A stretch of DNA of 31,891 nucleotides from Methylotenera_A sp031381645 (lineage in GTDB: Bacteria; Pseudomonadota; Gammaproteobacteria; Burkholderiales; Methylophilaceae), in assembly GCA_031381645.1 (NCBI GenBank), contig JANMYB010000100.1:1-31891 (forward strand). The letters are read 5' to 3'. The position numbers and the translations under genes are program-made. Shown here in pieces: positions 22,700 through 31,597 of the stretch (position 1 is its first letter; each line of letters starts with the position of its first letter). The notes beneath the pieces were generated by a model that worked only from the letters and a program-made list of their open reading frames with translations, was not told the origin of the DNA and ran no database searches.

Positions 22700-23323
22700 T
22701 CAAATGGTTGAAATAATATTTTCAACTATTACTTTAACTTTATCCAAGGCTTGATTCGCATCAATGATACGAAAACGCGCAGGATTCTCCTTGGCACGTA
22801 TTAAATAAGCTTGGCGTAACTTTTCAAAAAACTTCGCATCTTCACGCTCAAATTTATCAGGCTCGCGCGCTGTAGCGAGTCTTTTCATGCTAATTTCTAC
22901 AGGCACATCAAAAAGTAACGTCAAATCAGGCTGCAAGCTACCCTGTACCCATTTTTCTAATTGCTTGATTTTATGGCTAGAAACGCCCTTGGCGCCGCAC
23001 TGGTAGGCATAAGTTGCGTCGGTAAATCTATCGGAAAGCACGTAAGCGCCGCGTTTAAGTGCAGGCTCAATGATGTTGGCGATATGTTCTCGCCTCGCAG
23101 CAAACATAAGTAAAGTCTCAGTTTCTGCATGCATTGCATCGTGTAATAATAAAGCGCGCAACTTCTCTCCAAGCTTTGTTCCGCCTGGTTCGCGCGTTGA
23201 AACAACTTCTACACCACGCGCTTTAAGTGCAACAATTATATTGGGAATGTGCGTGCTTTTGCCTGCGCCGTCCATGCCTTCTAAGGTAATAAATTTACCG
23301 CGTTTTTTGCGTGTTGCTACCAT
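22700..23323 (-). CDS. tmk: Thymidylate kinase
   Basis: Tmk phosphorylates dTMP to dTDP. The 207-residue product has the P-loop LEGMDGAGKST (14-24), the TREPGGTKLGE substrate motif, LLMFAARREHIANIIEPAL and the DR motif YVLSDRFTDATYAYQ. The lid segment carries no extra arginine-rich insertion. Its ATG overlaps the mltG stop by one base (TAATG). Confidence 0.96.
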   Translation of the reverse strand: MVATRKKRGKFITLEGMDGAGKSTHIPNIIVALKARGVEVVSTREPGGTKLGEKLRALLLHDAMHAETETLLMFAARREHIANIIEPALKRGAYVLSDRFTDATYAYQCGAKGVSSHKIKQLEKWVQGSLQPDLTLLFDVPVEISMKRLATAREPDKFEREDAKFFEKLRQAYLIRAKENPARFRIIDANQALDKVKVIVENIISTI

Positions 23324-24330
23324 TATTTCTTTGCTTTCCTTTTCAACTGATATTTTGCCACAGCACGATTATGTTCGACCAAAGAATTTGAAAATTCGTG
23401 GCTGCCATCGCCTTTTCCCACAAAATATAGTGCTTTGGTTTTTTTTGGGTGTAAAGCTGCCTCGATGGAGGCTAAGCCAGGCATGGCGATTGGCGTGGGC
23501 GGCAGGCCGTCGCGCGTGTAGGTATTGTATATAGTATCTGTGGTTAAATCTTTGCGGCGAATGTTGCCATCATACTTGTCACCTATGCCGTAAATCACCG
23601 TTGGATCGGTTTGTAAGCGCATGCCGATGCGCAAACGGTTGAGAAAAACACCTGCAATTTCTGGTCGCTCGCTTGCTTTTCCAGTTTCTTTTTCGACGAT
23701 AGACGCCATTATAAGCGCCTCGTAACTATCCTTGTAAGGCAATCCAGACGAACGACTCTCCCATGCTTCTGTTAATTTAGTCTGCATAATTTCATAGCTA
23801 CGCTTTAACAGCACAATATCCGCGGTGCCGCGATCGAAATAAAATGTATCGGGGAAAAACAAACCTTCTGCATGTTTTTCGCCCTTACCCACCATTCGCA
23901 TGACTTCCATCTCGCTTAAATCTGCAATTGTGGTTTTAACGCTATCGTTTTTCGCCAATTTTACGCGCATTTGCTTAAAAGTTTTACCTTCTATAAATGT
24001 GATACTGCCTTGTGTGGCTTTGCCATGATTGAGCGACAGCATCAACTGGTAGGGAGAAACGTTTTTGTTCAGCGTGTAGTCGCCCGCCTGCAACTCCGAT
24101 TCTTTTTGCATGATTTTTGCCAACACCACAAACGGTAAAGCGCTTGACAGTACGTCTTGATCGACCAGTTGGCTGGCGATGCTTTTGAGTCCGCTATTGG
24201 GTTTGATGGTGATTTCTTGCGCTTCGGGCGACAAATTAAGCGGTGTTTTAGCGTAGTTGTACAACCAAGCGCCAAGGCCAACAGTAGCCAATAAGCCAAT
24301 AAAAAAAGCAATTTTAATAAGTTTTAACAT
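23323..24330 (-). CDS. mltG: Endolytic murein transglycosylase MltG
   Basis: MltG cuts nascent glycan strands and sets their length at the inner membrane. One N-terminal membrane segment (IKIAFFIGLLATVGLGAWLY) is followed by a LysM-like portion and the YceG catalytic domain, with IVEKETGKASERPEIAGVFL (catalytic glutamate), RLRIGMRLQTDPTVIYG and NTYTRDGLPPTPIAMPG. I prefer the ATG at 24330 over a TTG at 24351, because it avoids overlap with pabC and starts directly before the membrane segment. This gives 335 aa. The pabC-mltG-tmk-holB order is widely conserved. Confidence 0.94.
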   Translation of the reverse strand: MLKLIKIAFFIGLLATVGLGAWLYNYAKTPLNLSPEAQEITIKPNSGLKSIASQLVDQDVLSSALPFVVLAKIMQKESELQAGDYTLNKNVSPYQLMLSLNHGKATQGSITFIEGKTFKQMRVKLAKNDSVKTTIADLSEMEVMRMVGKGEKHAEGLFFPDTFYFDRGTADIVLLKRSYEIMQTKLTEAWESRSSGLPYKDSYEALIMASIVEKETGKASERPEIAGVFLNRLRIGMRLQTDPTVIYGIGDKYDGNIRRKDLTTDTIYNTYTRDGLPPTPIAMPGLASIEAALHPKKTKALYFVGKGDGSHEFSNSLVEHNRAVAKYQLKRKAKK

Positions 24331-24335
24331 TTGTT

Positions 24336-25157
24336 TTATGATGGCCTGCAAGCCTCGCGGATATTGGCTCCCAGGCCATTTGTTTTGATGGTTTTTTCAT
24401 CAATTTGATGCACTTGCCAGGCTCCATAAATACTGTTGCAAATAATCACTTCATCCGCCGCAAATAATTTTTCCAAATTAAACGTTTCAACTGAAGTTTT
24501 AAGGGAAAGCGTATGCGCTAGCTCAAAAATGCGTTGTCGCGTAATGCCTGAAACGCCGCATTGCACAAGGCTTGGCGTGATGAGCATGTCACCAAAGCGC
24601 GCAAAAATATTAGCCGCCGTGCATTCAATCACGTTGCCTTCCATGTCTAGCAAAATACCGTCAGCAATAGCCTGATCGTTCCATTCCATGCGCGCCAGCA
24701 CGTTTTCCAGCCGATTTAAATGTTTAATTCCAGCCAGCTTAGGTTGCAAACTTAAACGTGTTTTGCACACATGTAAATTTACACCTTCATTAAAGCGCTC
24801 TTCAGGATATTCTGGCATGGCAGACTTAGTCACAACTCGCAGTGGTGCTGTGATTGGCGGTGGTGAGTAGCCGCGATTTCCTTCGCCGCGCGTGATGATA
24901 ATTTTGGCTACCGCCACATCGTCGAGTAAAAATAATTGCTGCAAATCGCTCATCAGCAACTCGGCGCTTGGGCAGACGATATTAATTGCCGCACAATCTG
25001 CGACTAATTTTTGATAATGTAATGGCCAACTTTCTGGCACGCTGTTACGCATTACCAGCGTGCGAAAAACGCCGTCACCATAAGCAAGACCGCGGTCAAA
25101 CGGCGAAATGGCAAAATCAAAACTGCCGTTGATGAGATATGAATGAGTACGCGCCAT
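24336..25157 (-). CDS. pabC: Aminodeoxychorismate lyase PabC
   Basis: PabC converts 4-amino-4-deoxychorismate to p-aminobenzoate and pyruvate for folate synthesis. It is a PLP enzyme of the branched-chain aminotransferase fold IV. Visible are FDRGLAYGDGVFRT, the PLP lysine in GIKHLNRLENVLARMEW, and VSGITRQRIFELA. I prefer the ATG at 25157 (273 aa) to a TTG three codons upstream. It follows fabF after a terminator hairpin, so its expression probably depends on read-through or its own promoter. Confidence 0.93.
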   Translation of the reverse strand: MARTHSYLINGSFDFAISPFDRGLAYGDGVFRTLVMRNSVPESWPLHYQKLVADCAAINIVCPSAELLMSDLQQLFLLDDVAVAKIIITRGEGNRGYSPPPITAPLRVVTKSAMPEYPEERFNEGVNLHVCKTRLSLQPKLAGIKHLNRLENVLARMEWNDQAIADGILLDMEGNVIECTAANIFARFGDMLITPSLVQCGVSGITRQRIFELAHTLSLKTSVETFNLEKLFAADEVIICNSIYGAWQVHQIDEKTIKTNGLGANIREACRPS

Positions 25158-25191
25158 TAGGTGCAATTAAACCATACGCGCCGTGAATAAA

Positions 25192-25222
25192 AAAGCCCAC
25201 AAACGTTTAATTTGTAGGCTTT
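25192..25222 (-). terminator. Intrinsic terminator after fabF
   Basis: The stem AAAGCC/GGCTTT, extended after one mismatch by ACAAA/TTTGT, encloses a seven-base loop. Six T residues follow it on the minus strand. It separates the fatty-acid genes from pabC-mltG-tmk-holB. Confidence 0.8.
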
Positions 25223-25257
25223 CGAGAGAATATAAAACTTATGTCTTCTAAAAGGCT

Positions 25258-26490
25258 TTATATTTTTTTGAAAACTAGGCTTCCATTAGTACCACCAAAA
25301 CCAAAGTTATTTTTCAGTGCATAGGTGATTTTTAAATCCCGCGCCGTATTGGCACAATAATCCAAATCACACTCTGGGTCTTGGTTGAATATGTTAATTG
25401 TTGGTGGTGAAACTTGATTGTAAATAGAAAGTACAGTAAATACTGATTCTAAACCGCCTGCGCCGCCTAATAAGTGACCTGTCATTGATTTTGTCGAGTT
25501 GACAACTAGTTTGTATGCATAATCACCAAAAGTCGCTTTAATCGCGTTGGTTTCGTTAGTATCGCCTAGAGGCGTTGATGTTCCATGTGCGTTCATAAAC
25601 TGTACTTGTTCTGGATTAACACCTGCGTTTTTAAGTGCATTCACCATAGAGCGCCTAGGCCCGTCCATATTTGGCGCCGTCATATGATAGGCATCTGCAC
25701 TCATGCCATAACCACTCAGCTCGGCATAAATACGTGCACCACGTGTTTTTGCGTGCTCATACTCTTCAAGCACCATTACGCCCGCGCCCTCGCCTATTAC
25801 AAAGCCATCGCGGTCATTGTCCCACGGACGACTGGCAGTTGCAGGGTCATCATTACGGTTTGATAGTGCGCGCGCAGAAGCAAAACCGCCAACTGAAAGC
25901 TCGGTAATCGCAGCTTCTGCGCCACCTGCTACCATCACATCAGCATCGCCGTATTCAATCATGCGCGCGGCATCGCCAATGCTATGTGTGCCTGTGGTAC
26001 AAGCGGTGACGATGGCGACATTTGGGCCTTTTAAGCCAAACATAATGCTTAAGTTGCCCGAAATCATATTAATGATAGTGCCCGGAATGAAAAATGGCGA
26101 AATTTTGCGCGGGCCACCTTCGTCGTAATTGTCGTTAGTGGACTCGATTAAGCCTAAACCACCAATACCAGAACCAATAGATACGCCAATACGCTCGGCA
26201 TTTTGCTCAGTCACTTCGATGCCAGAGTCTTTAAACGCCTCTATGCCAGCTACTAAACCGTATTGGATGAAAGTATCCATGCGGCGTGCGTCTTTGGCAG
26301 GCAAATAATCTTCGACATTAAAGTTTTTAACCTCACCAGCGATTTGACTAGAAAAAGCACTAGGGTCAAATTTGGTAATACGCGTAATGCCAGATTGGCC
26401 TTTTAATAAGGTTTCCCAAGCGCTTTGCGTACCGATTCCCACAGGAGAAACCACGCCTAAGCCTGTTATAACAACTCTACGTTTTGACAT
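25258..26490 (-). CDS. fabF: Beta-ketoacyl-ACP synthase II FabF
   Basis: FabF condenses malonyl-ACP with growing acyl-ACP in fatty-acid elongation. The 410-residue product has the Cys-His-His triad: C164 in VTACTTGTHSIGDA, a histidine in NAHGTSTPLGDTNE (about 304) and one in KSMTGHLLGGAGG (about 341). The final GFGGTNGSLVFKK is the usual end. It lies 61 bases after acpP, with a hairpin between them, as in many bacteria. Confidence 0.97.
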   Translation of the reverse strand: MSKRRVVITGLGVVSPVGIGTQSAWETLLKGQSGITRITKFDPSAFSSQIAGEVKNFNVEDYLPAKDARRMDTFIQYGLVAGIEAFKDSGIEVTEQNAERIGVSIGSGIGGLGLIESTNDNYDEGGPRKISPFFIPGTIINMISGNLSIMFGLKGPNVAIVTACTTGTHSIGDAARMIEYGDADVMVAGGAEAAITELSVGGFASARALSNRNDDPATASRPWDNDRDGFVIGEGAGVMVLEEYEHAKTRGARIYAELSGYGMSADAYHMTAPNMDGPRRSMVNALKNAGVNPEQVQFMNAHGTSTPLGDTNETNAIKATFGDYAYKLVVNSTKSMTGHLLGGAGGLESVFTVLSIYNQVSPPTINIFNQDPECDLDYCANTARDLKITYALKNNFGFGGTNGSLVFKKI

Positions 26491-26520
26491 ATAGACTTAT
26501 TTATAGAATACAAAAGAAAT

Positions 26521-26541
26521 CAGCCCTCTTTTGGAGGGCTG
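26521..26541 (-). terminator. Hairpin between acpP and fabF, possible attenuator
   Basis: The eight-pair perfect stem CAGCCCTC/GAGGGCTG around a five-base loop is followed on the minus strand by ATTTCTTTTG, a broken T run. Partial termination here would give more acpP than fabF message, which suits the high need for carrier protein. Confidence 0.6.
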
Positions 26542-26551
26542 AAGTGTGAAT

Positions 26552-26788
26552 TTATTTGAGGTTTGTATTGATGTAATCAATCGCTAATTGAACTGTGGTG
26601 ATTTTCTCTGCCTCTTCATCAGGAATCTCACAGTCAAATTCTTCTTCCAGCGCCATTACCAGCTCAACTGTGTCGAGAGAATCAGCACCCAAGTCATCTA
26701 CAAATGACGAAGCGTTTTTAACATCCGCTTCATTTGCACCTAATTGTTCAGCAACAATTTTTTTAACGCGTTGTTCGATGTCAGACAT
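26552..26788 (-). CDS. acpP: Acyl carrier protein
   Basis: AcpP carries acyl chains on a phosphopantetheine arm during fatty-acid synthesis. The 78-residue acidic product has the attachment serine S37 in LGADSLDTVELVM and the helix III stretch FDCEIPDEEAEKI. A strong AAAGGGG ribosome-binding site lies before the ATG, and a likely promoter of its own is seen upstream. Confidence 0.98.
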   Translation of the reverse strand: MSDIEQRVKKIVAEQLGANEADVKNASSFVDDLGADSLDTVELVMALEEEFDCEIPDEEAEKITTVQLAIDYINTNLK

Positions 26789-26850
26789 CTATTTACCCCT
26801 TTAATTGAAAATTAGTGACCATAATATCAATACAGCCAGACTAAGTGCGT

Positions 26851-26859
26851 ATTCTAACA
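26851..26859 (-). promoter_or_regulatory. Possible extended -10 promoter for acpP
   Basis: The minus strand reads TGTTAGAAT (extended -10 with TAGAAT), with TTGTAT 16 bases upstream as a poor -35. It lies in the 116-base gap between fabG and acpP, about 63 bases before the acpP start. Confidence 0.4.
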
Positions 26860-26904
26860 AAACTCTGCCCAAATACAAAAAAAGTTACAAAAATAATTTA
26901 TTGG

Positions 26905-27654
26905 TTATGCGGAGTACATACCGCCATTCACGTGTATCGTCTCGCCCGTAATATAAGCAGCGCTAGGGCTGGCTAAAAATGCTACTGTGGCCGCGATTTC
27001 ATTCACATTGCCTAAGCGCCCAAGCGGTACATTCTCTAGCATTTTAGTCTTAATCGCTTCTGGCAATTCAGCCGTCATATCGGTATCTATAAAGCCTGGT
27101 GCCACACAATTCACAGTAATATTACGGCTACCAACCTCTGCAGCCAGTGATTTGGTAAAGCCTGCCATGCCCGCTTTAGCTGCAGCATAATTGGTCTGAC
27201 CAGCATTGCCCATGTGGCCTACCACACTAGAAATACTGATGATGCGGCCAGTGCGTGCTTTCATCATTGGACGCAATACGGCTTGGCTCATTCTGTAAAC
27301 AGAGGTTAAATTGGTTGAAATGACAGCATCCCAATCTTCAGCTTTCATTCGCATTAATAAAGTATCACGCGTAATGCCAGCGTTATTCACCAAAATCGTC
27401 ACATCGCCAAATTTAGCGGCAATTTCTGCTAAAATCACCTCAATTTGCGCGCTATCATTCACGTCCAATGCAATGCCTAAGCCCTTTACATTTGAGGCTT
27501 TCAGGCTGGCGTTAATGTTTTCTGCGCCACCAGCCGTGGTGGCTGTACCTATTACAGTAGCACCCTGTTTACCCAACTCTTGCGCAATCGCAGCACCGAT
27601 ACCGCGACTGGCGCCAGTGACTAAAGCGATTTGTCCATTTAGTATATTCGTCAT
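26905..27654 (-). CDS. fabG: 3-oxoacyl-ACP reductase FabG
   Basis: FabG reduces beta-ketoacyl-ACP with NADPH. The 249-residue short-chain dehydrogenase has the cofactor loop TGASRGIG (13-20), NNAG (90-93), and the catalytic set S143, Y156 and K160 (YAAAK). The C-terminus ITGETIHVNGGMYSA is typical. It lies 17 bases after fabD. Confidence 0.97.
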   Translation of the reverse strand: MTNILNGQIALVTGASRGIGAAIAQELGKQGATVIGTATTAGGAENINASLKASNVKGLGIALDVNDSAQIEVILAEIAAKFGDVTILVNNAGITRDTLLMRMKAEDWDAVISTNLTSVYRMSQAVLRPMMKARTGRIISISSVVGHMGNAGQTNYAAAKAGMAGFTKSLAAEVGSRNITVNCVAPGFIDTDMTAELPEAIKTKMLENVPLGRLGNVNEIAATVAFLASPSAAYITGETIHVNGGMYSA

Positions 27655-27671
27655 TAAATAAACCCTATAAA

Positions 27672-28598
27672 CTATTGATTTATAAATTCTAAAATTATTT
27701 CATTACTGATTAAAGCAGTGCACGGCAAGTCAGCTATGATACGTTTAGTTAAGCCTGCAAGCACTTTACCTGGTCCGCATTCTGCAGAGTTTTTGATGCC
27801 CAGCGCATGAATCGCTTGCATTGTTTCTACCCAACGTACAGGTGAATACAGCTGGCGCACCAAAGCATCTTTTATTTTAGCTGAGTCGCTGTAATAAGCT
27901 ACATCCGCATTGTGTAATACTGGAGTGGTTGGCGTATTGATTATTACATTTTTTAAGTATTCTGCCAGTTTTTCTGCAGCTGGTTTCATCAGTGCGCAGT
28001 GCGATGGAACGCTAACAGGAAGTGGTAATGCGCGTTTTGCACCTTTTGCTTTGGCGAGCTCCATGCCACGCTCAACCGCTGCTTTGTTACCAGCAATCAC
28101 CACTTGGCCTGGTGAATTTAAATTGACTGCCTCACATACTTCACCTTGCGCCGCTTCTGCGCAAACAGCTCGCACAGCGTCATCATCTAAGCCCAATATC
28201 GCAGACATTGCGCCCACACCTTCTGGCACGGCAGATTGCATAGCCTCTGCGCGAAGTCTCACCAGCGGCAGCGCATCAGCAAAACTTAGTGCATTTGAAG
28301 CCACTAAAGCGGTATATTCACCTAGGCTATGACCCGCATAAATACTGGCCTGTACGCCACCTGCTTGAATATAAGCACGATAAGTGGCAATACCTGCTGT
28401 TAGCATCAGAGGTTGCGTGTGTTGTGTTTGATTTAACAGCTCGTTTGGTTCAGTTGCCATCGCCCAAAAATCTACGCCTAAGATATCTGAAGCTTCATTA
28501 AACGTTTGTTTAATAACAGCATTGTCGCCGAAGCCAGCCATCATGCCGACCGATTGTGAGCCTTGACCAGGGAAGAAAAATGCAGTTTTTTTTGTCAT
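27672..28598 (-). CDS. fabD: Malonyl-CoA:ACP transacylase FabD
   Basis: FabD moves malonyl groups from CoA to ACP. The 308-residue product has GQGSQ (11-15), the nucleophile motif GHSLGEY with S91, the arginine of LVRLRAEAMQ, and the catalytic histidine in VPSHCALM. It lies 17 bases after fabH. Confidence 0.97.
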   Translation of the reverse strand: MTKKTAFFFPGQGSQSVGMMAGFGDNAVIKQTFNEASDILGVDFWAMATEPNELLNQTQHTQPLMLTAGIATYRAYIQAGGVQASIYAGHSLGEYTALVASNALSFADALPLVRLRAEAMQSAVPEGVGAMSAILGLDDDAVRAVCAEAAQGEVCEAVNLNSPGQVVIAGNKAAVERGMELAKAKGAKRALPLPVSVPSHCALMKPAAEKLAEYLKNVIINTPTTPVLHNADVAYYSDSAKIKDALVRQLYSPVRWVETMQAIHALGIKNSAECGPGKVLAGLTKRIIADLPCTALISNEIILEFINQ

Positions 28599-28615
28599 AT
28601 TTTTACTATTTAAAC

Positions 28616-29563
28616 CTAAAATTTTATCAGGGCGCTACCCCAAGTAAAGCCGCCACCAAACGCTTCCATAAGGATAACATCTCCAGGTTTGATGCGGTCA
28701 TCGCGCACCGCCACGTCTAGCGCCAGCGGAATCGAGGCGGCAGAAGTATTGCCATGCTTATCGACCGTGACCACTACTTTATCCATGGGCATGTCGAGCT
28801 TTTTAGCGGTAGCTTGCAGAATGCGAATATTGGCCTGATGCGGTACCAGCCAATCGATGTCAGACTTTTGCATGTTGTTTGCTACCAGCGTTTCATCGAC
28901 AATTTGGTCTAGCGTATTCACCGCCATTTTAAATACGGCGTTGCCTTCCATATGTACGGTATCTGGTGTGCCATCATGCTTGCGTGGCACATGCAGCATT
29001 TTTTCAAAGTTACCATCAGCATGCAGATGCGTAGAAATAATGCCTTGCTCTTGTGAGGCTTGCAGAATAACGGCTCCAGCACCATCACCCCACAAAATGC
29101 AGTTGCTTCTATCAGTGTAATCGGTAATACGCGAGAACGTTTCCGCACCTAACACCAAAACGCACTTAGCGCTCCCCGCTTTAATGAAATTATCTGCCGT
29201 GGCAAGCGCGTAAATAAAGCCGCTACACACCGCTTGCACGTCAAAAGCTGGACAGCCAGCGATGCCTAATTTGCGCTGTAACATGGTCGCAACGCTTGGG
29301 AAAATTTTATCGGGCGTGGTAGTGGCAACAATAATTAAATCGATTTGATTTGCCTCGATACCTGCGCTAGCCATGGCGTTTTTGGCAGCTTCCAGCGCTA
29401 AATCGCTAGTAAATTCGCCTTTTGCCGCAATGTGCCGCTCGCGTATACCAGTGCGCGAAAAAATCCACTCATCGGTGGTGTCCACCATTTTCTCTAAATC
29501 TTTATTGCTGAGGATTTTTTTTGGCAAATAACTACCAGTACCCGCGATTTTGCTATAAATCAT
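28616..29563 (-). CDS. fabH: Beta-ketoacyl-ACP synthase III FabH
   Basis: FabH starts fatty-acid synthesis by joining acetyl-CoA and malonyl-ACP. The 315-residue product has the active cysteine C113 in DVQAVCSGFIYAL, the histidine in WLVPHQANIRI, and the asparagine in KHGNTSAASIPLA. The end FGGGFTWGSALIKF is typical. Its start overlaps the plsX stop by four bases. Confidence 0.97.
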   Translation of the reverse strand: MIYSKIAGTGSYLPKKILSNKDLEKMVDTTDEWIFSRTGIRERHIAAKGEFTSDLALEAAKNAMASAGIEANQIDLIIVATTTPDKIFPSVATMLQRKLGIAGCPAFDVQAVCSGFIYALATADNFIKAGSAKCVLVLGAETFSRITDYTDRSNCILWGDGAGAVILQASQEQGIISTHLHADGNFEKMLHVPRKHDGTPDTVHMEGNAVFKMAVNTLDQIVDETLVANNMQKSDIDWLVPHQANIRILQATAKKLDMPMDKVVVTVDKHGNTSAASIPLALDVAVRDDRIKPGDVILMEAFGGGFTWGSALIKF

Positions 29564-30609
29564 TGCATATTGCTTTCTATTTCAGCAGGCAAAACTGGTT
29601 GAATATGTTCAATTTCTAATTGCCGTGTAATGCGTTGCAGCACACCGCTGCGTGCCTCTTTTACTGCCACTTCTATAGCATGATTAAACGCAACAGCATC
29701 CGCACCACCGTGACTTTTTACCACAATGCCACGCAGGCCCAAAAAGCTCGCACCATTGTAAAGGCGAGGATCTAAGCGCTTTTTAAAAGCTTTAAGCACT
29801 GGCATCGCACCCAGTGCCATGATTTTTGTGAGCCAATTTCTCTTAAATTCTTGCGTTAAAAATTTGCCCATCATGTGCGCCAAACCTTCAGTGGTTTTTA
29901 GCGAAACATTGCCTACAAAACCGTCGCACACCACCACATCCACCGTCCCTTTAAAAATGTCATCACCTTCTACATTACCGTAAAAGTTCAAGTGGCTAGC
30001 ACGCAATAATTCGGCTGTTTGCTTAACAACTTCGTTGCCTTTAATGTCTTCAGAGCCTATATTTAACAAGCCTACCGTAGGGTTTGGCTTGTTATCTACA
30101 CAACTCACTAACATCGCGCCCATAATGGCAAATTGTAACAATTGCTCTGGCGTGCAGTCCGCATTGGCACCCAAATCGAGCATATGTGTATCGCCCTTTT
30201 CGCTCGGTAGTGCGCTTGCAATAGCAGGTCTATCAATGCCTGGCAAGGTTTTCAGCACAAAGCGCGCAGTTGCCATAAGCGCGCCAGTATTGCCTGCGCT
30301 TACACAAGCATGCGCCTCTCCAGATTTCACCAAATTAATTGCCACGCGCATGGAAGAGTTTTTTTTGTTTTTAAGCGCAATTTGCGGTGTTTCGTCCATT
30401 AACACCACTTCTGTGCTGTGGTGGATGCGCAATCGTGGGCTGACGCTCGCTTTAAGTACCTTTAATTCGGCTTGAATAACTTCTTGCAAGCCAACTAATA
30501 CAATATTGAGCTGAGCGTCTTCTTTGAGCGCGCTTAGCGCAGCGGGAACGGTGACATGAGGGCCGTAATCCCCTCCCATAGCGTCAATAGCGATTGTAAT
30601 ATCCATCAT
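29560..30609 (-). CDS. plsX: Phosphate acyltransferase PlsX
   Basis: PlsX makes acyl-phosphate from acyl-ACP for phospholipid synthesis and so joins fatty-acid and membrane production. The 349-residue product starts TIAIDAMGGDYGP and shows ALKNKKNSSMRVAINLVKSG, SAGNTGALMA, MLDLGANADC and VVCDGFVGNVSLKTTEG. Either of two adjacent ATGs (30609, 30606) may be used. It is coupled to fabH by an ATGA overlap. Confidence 0.97.
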   Translation of the reverse strand: MMDITIAIDAMGGDYGPHVTVPAALSALKEDAQLNIVLVGLQEVIQAELKVLKASVSPRLRIHHSTEVVLMDETPQIALKNKKNSSMRVAINLVKSGEAHACVSAGNTGALMATARFVLKTLPGIDRPAIASALPSEKGDTHMLDLGANADCTPEQLLQFAIMGAMLVSCVDNKPNPTVGLLNIGSEDIKGNEVVKQTAELLRASHLNFYGNVEGDDIFKGTVDVVVCDGFVGNVSLKTTEGLAHMMGKFLTQEFKRNWLTKIMALGAMPVLKAFKKRLDPRLYNGASFLGLRGIVVKSHGGADAVAFNHAIEVAVKEARSGVLQRITRQLEIEHIQPVLPAEIESNMQ

Positions 30610-30670
30610 TTGAATTAGATGTAATTATTCAATGATTGTCAACGCTAGTTTACAAATACTAGATGTGCAA

Positions 30671-30698
30671 ACGCCGCACTAAATTGAGAGTGCGGCGT
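30671..30698 (-). other. Strong hairpin in the rpmF-plsX gap without a T run
   Basis: A ten-pair perfect stem (ACGCCGCACT/AGTGCGGCGT) encloses an eight-base loop. On the minus strand it is followed by TTGCACATC, not by a run of T. It may protect the 3' end of rpmF message after processing, or be a weak attenuator. Confidence 0.55.
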
Positions 30699-30733
30699 AT
30701 AGGTTAAAACAAATTCCAGTAGCAAAAGTGAGC

Positions 30734-30913
30734 TTACTCGCCTTTTGTTGCTACTACTTTGCGGCCACGGTAGTAGCCGCTTGGGCTAATGTGGTGACGC
30801 AAATGCGTCTCGCCTGTGGTTGGCTCAACGGCCAACGGTGGGTTTACTAAAAAGTCATGCGAGCGATGCATGCCGCGTTTTGAAGGTGACTTTTTATTTT
30901 GTTGAACTGCCAT
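30734..30913 (-). CDS. rpmF: 50S ribosomal protein L32
   Basis: The 59-residue product reads MAVQQNKKSPSKRGMHRSHD at the start and ends SGYYRGRKVVATKGE, both typical of L32. A GGAG site lies eight bases before the ATG. It sits between yceD and plsX, the conserved order, which links ribosome and lipid synthesis genes in one transcript. Confidence 0.97.
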   Translation of the reverse strand: MAVQQNKKSPSKRGMHRSHDFLVNPPLAVEPTTGETHLRHHISPSGYYRGRKVVATKGE

Positions 30914-31001
30914 GATAATGCTCCAAAGATACTGCTATAAAATTCATGAAGCGCGCATTTTAATGCAATTGTGCTTTAATGTAAATCAATCGCCTACAGA
31001 T

Positions 31002-31493
31002 TTATTTAAATTTATCTTTTAATATCGCAAACGGATTAGGCTTTTCGCCGCTTTGCATAATCAATTTACTGCAGTTTTTATCATGCGTTGGTGCAATTGG
31101 CATAGCTAAAAGTAGCTCATCTTCAATTAATTCTTGCAAATTCATCTCATTATTCGCTTCTAACCAATCTGTTTCGTCATTTTCATCAAGCTCATTAATA
31201 GTAACATTGTTGATTAAATAATCGAAGCTTAAATCCATATCAACCAACATTTCATCTAGGCAGCGCTGGCAAATCACTGGTAATTTGGCTTTGATATGTA
31301 AATGCAAGCTAGGCTGACGAAACCGTTTGAAATCGCCTGTAAGTTCGAAATAAACTGCCGCCAAACCAGCATTTTCATCAGGCAGAGATAGCGTTTCGGC
31401 CAGTCTTTTAAAGCTAGAAACATAAAAACTATCTTGAAGTTTTTGTTGTTTTTGGGCGAACTCTAAGTTGTTTATAATCAATAAATTCATCAT
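31002..31493 (-). CDS. yceD: YceD/DUF177 family protein (23S rRNA accumulation)
   Basis: YceD-family proteins are needed for normal 23S rRNA levels and usually precede rpmF, as here. The 163-residue product has the conserved centre LPVICQRCLDEMLVDMDLSF and a following acidic region ENDETDWLEANNEMNLQELI, then LIEDELLLAMPIAPTHD. Two adjacent ATGs (31493, 31490) are possible. It is the first gene of the minus-strand lipid and cell-envelope cluster and is divergent from the carboxylase gene. Confidence 0.9.
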   Translation of the reverse strand: MMNLLIINNLEFAQKQQKLQDSFYVSSFKRLAETLSLPDENAGLAAVYFELTGDFKRFRQPSLHLHIKAKLPVICQRCLDEMLVDMDLSFDYLINNVTINELDENDETDWLEANNEMNLQELIEDELLLAMPIAPTHDKNCSKLIMQSGEKPNPFAILKDKFK

Positions 31494-31553
31494 GAATATG
31501 TTAAATTAAACCTGTTTTTTGCAATTGACCATATCCCTTAGAGCGCGCCTGCG

Positions 31554-31562
31554 TGTTATACT
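31554..31562 (+). promoter_or_regulatory. Possible extended -10 promoter for the carboxylase gene
   Basis: TGTTATACT is an extended -10 element about 36 bases before the GTG start. No good -35 at the usual distance is seen, which is common for this promoter class. Confidence 0.45.
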
Positions 31563-31597
31563 CTGAGGGTTTGCAGTTGATATTTAAGGCAGTAATA

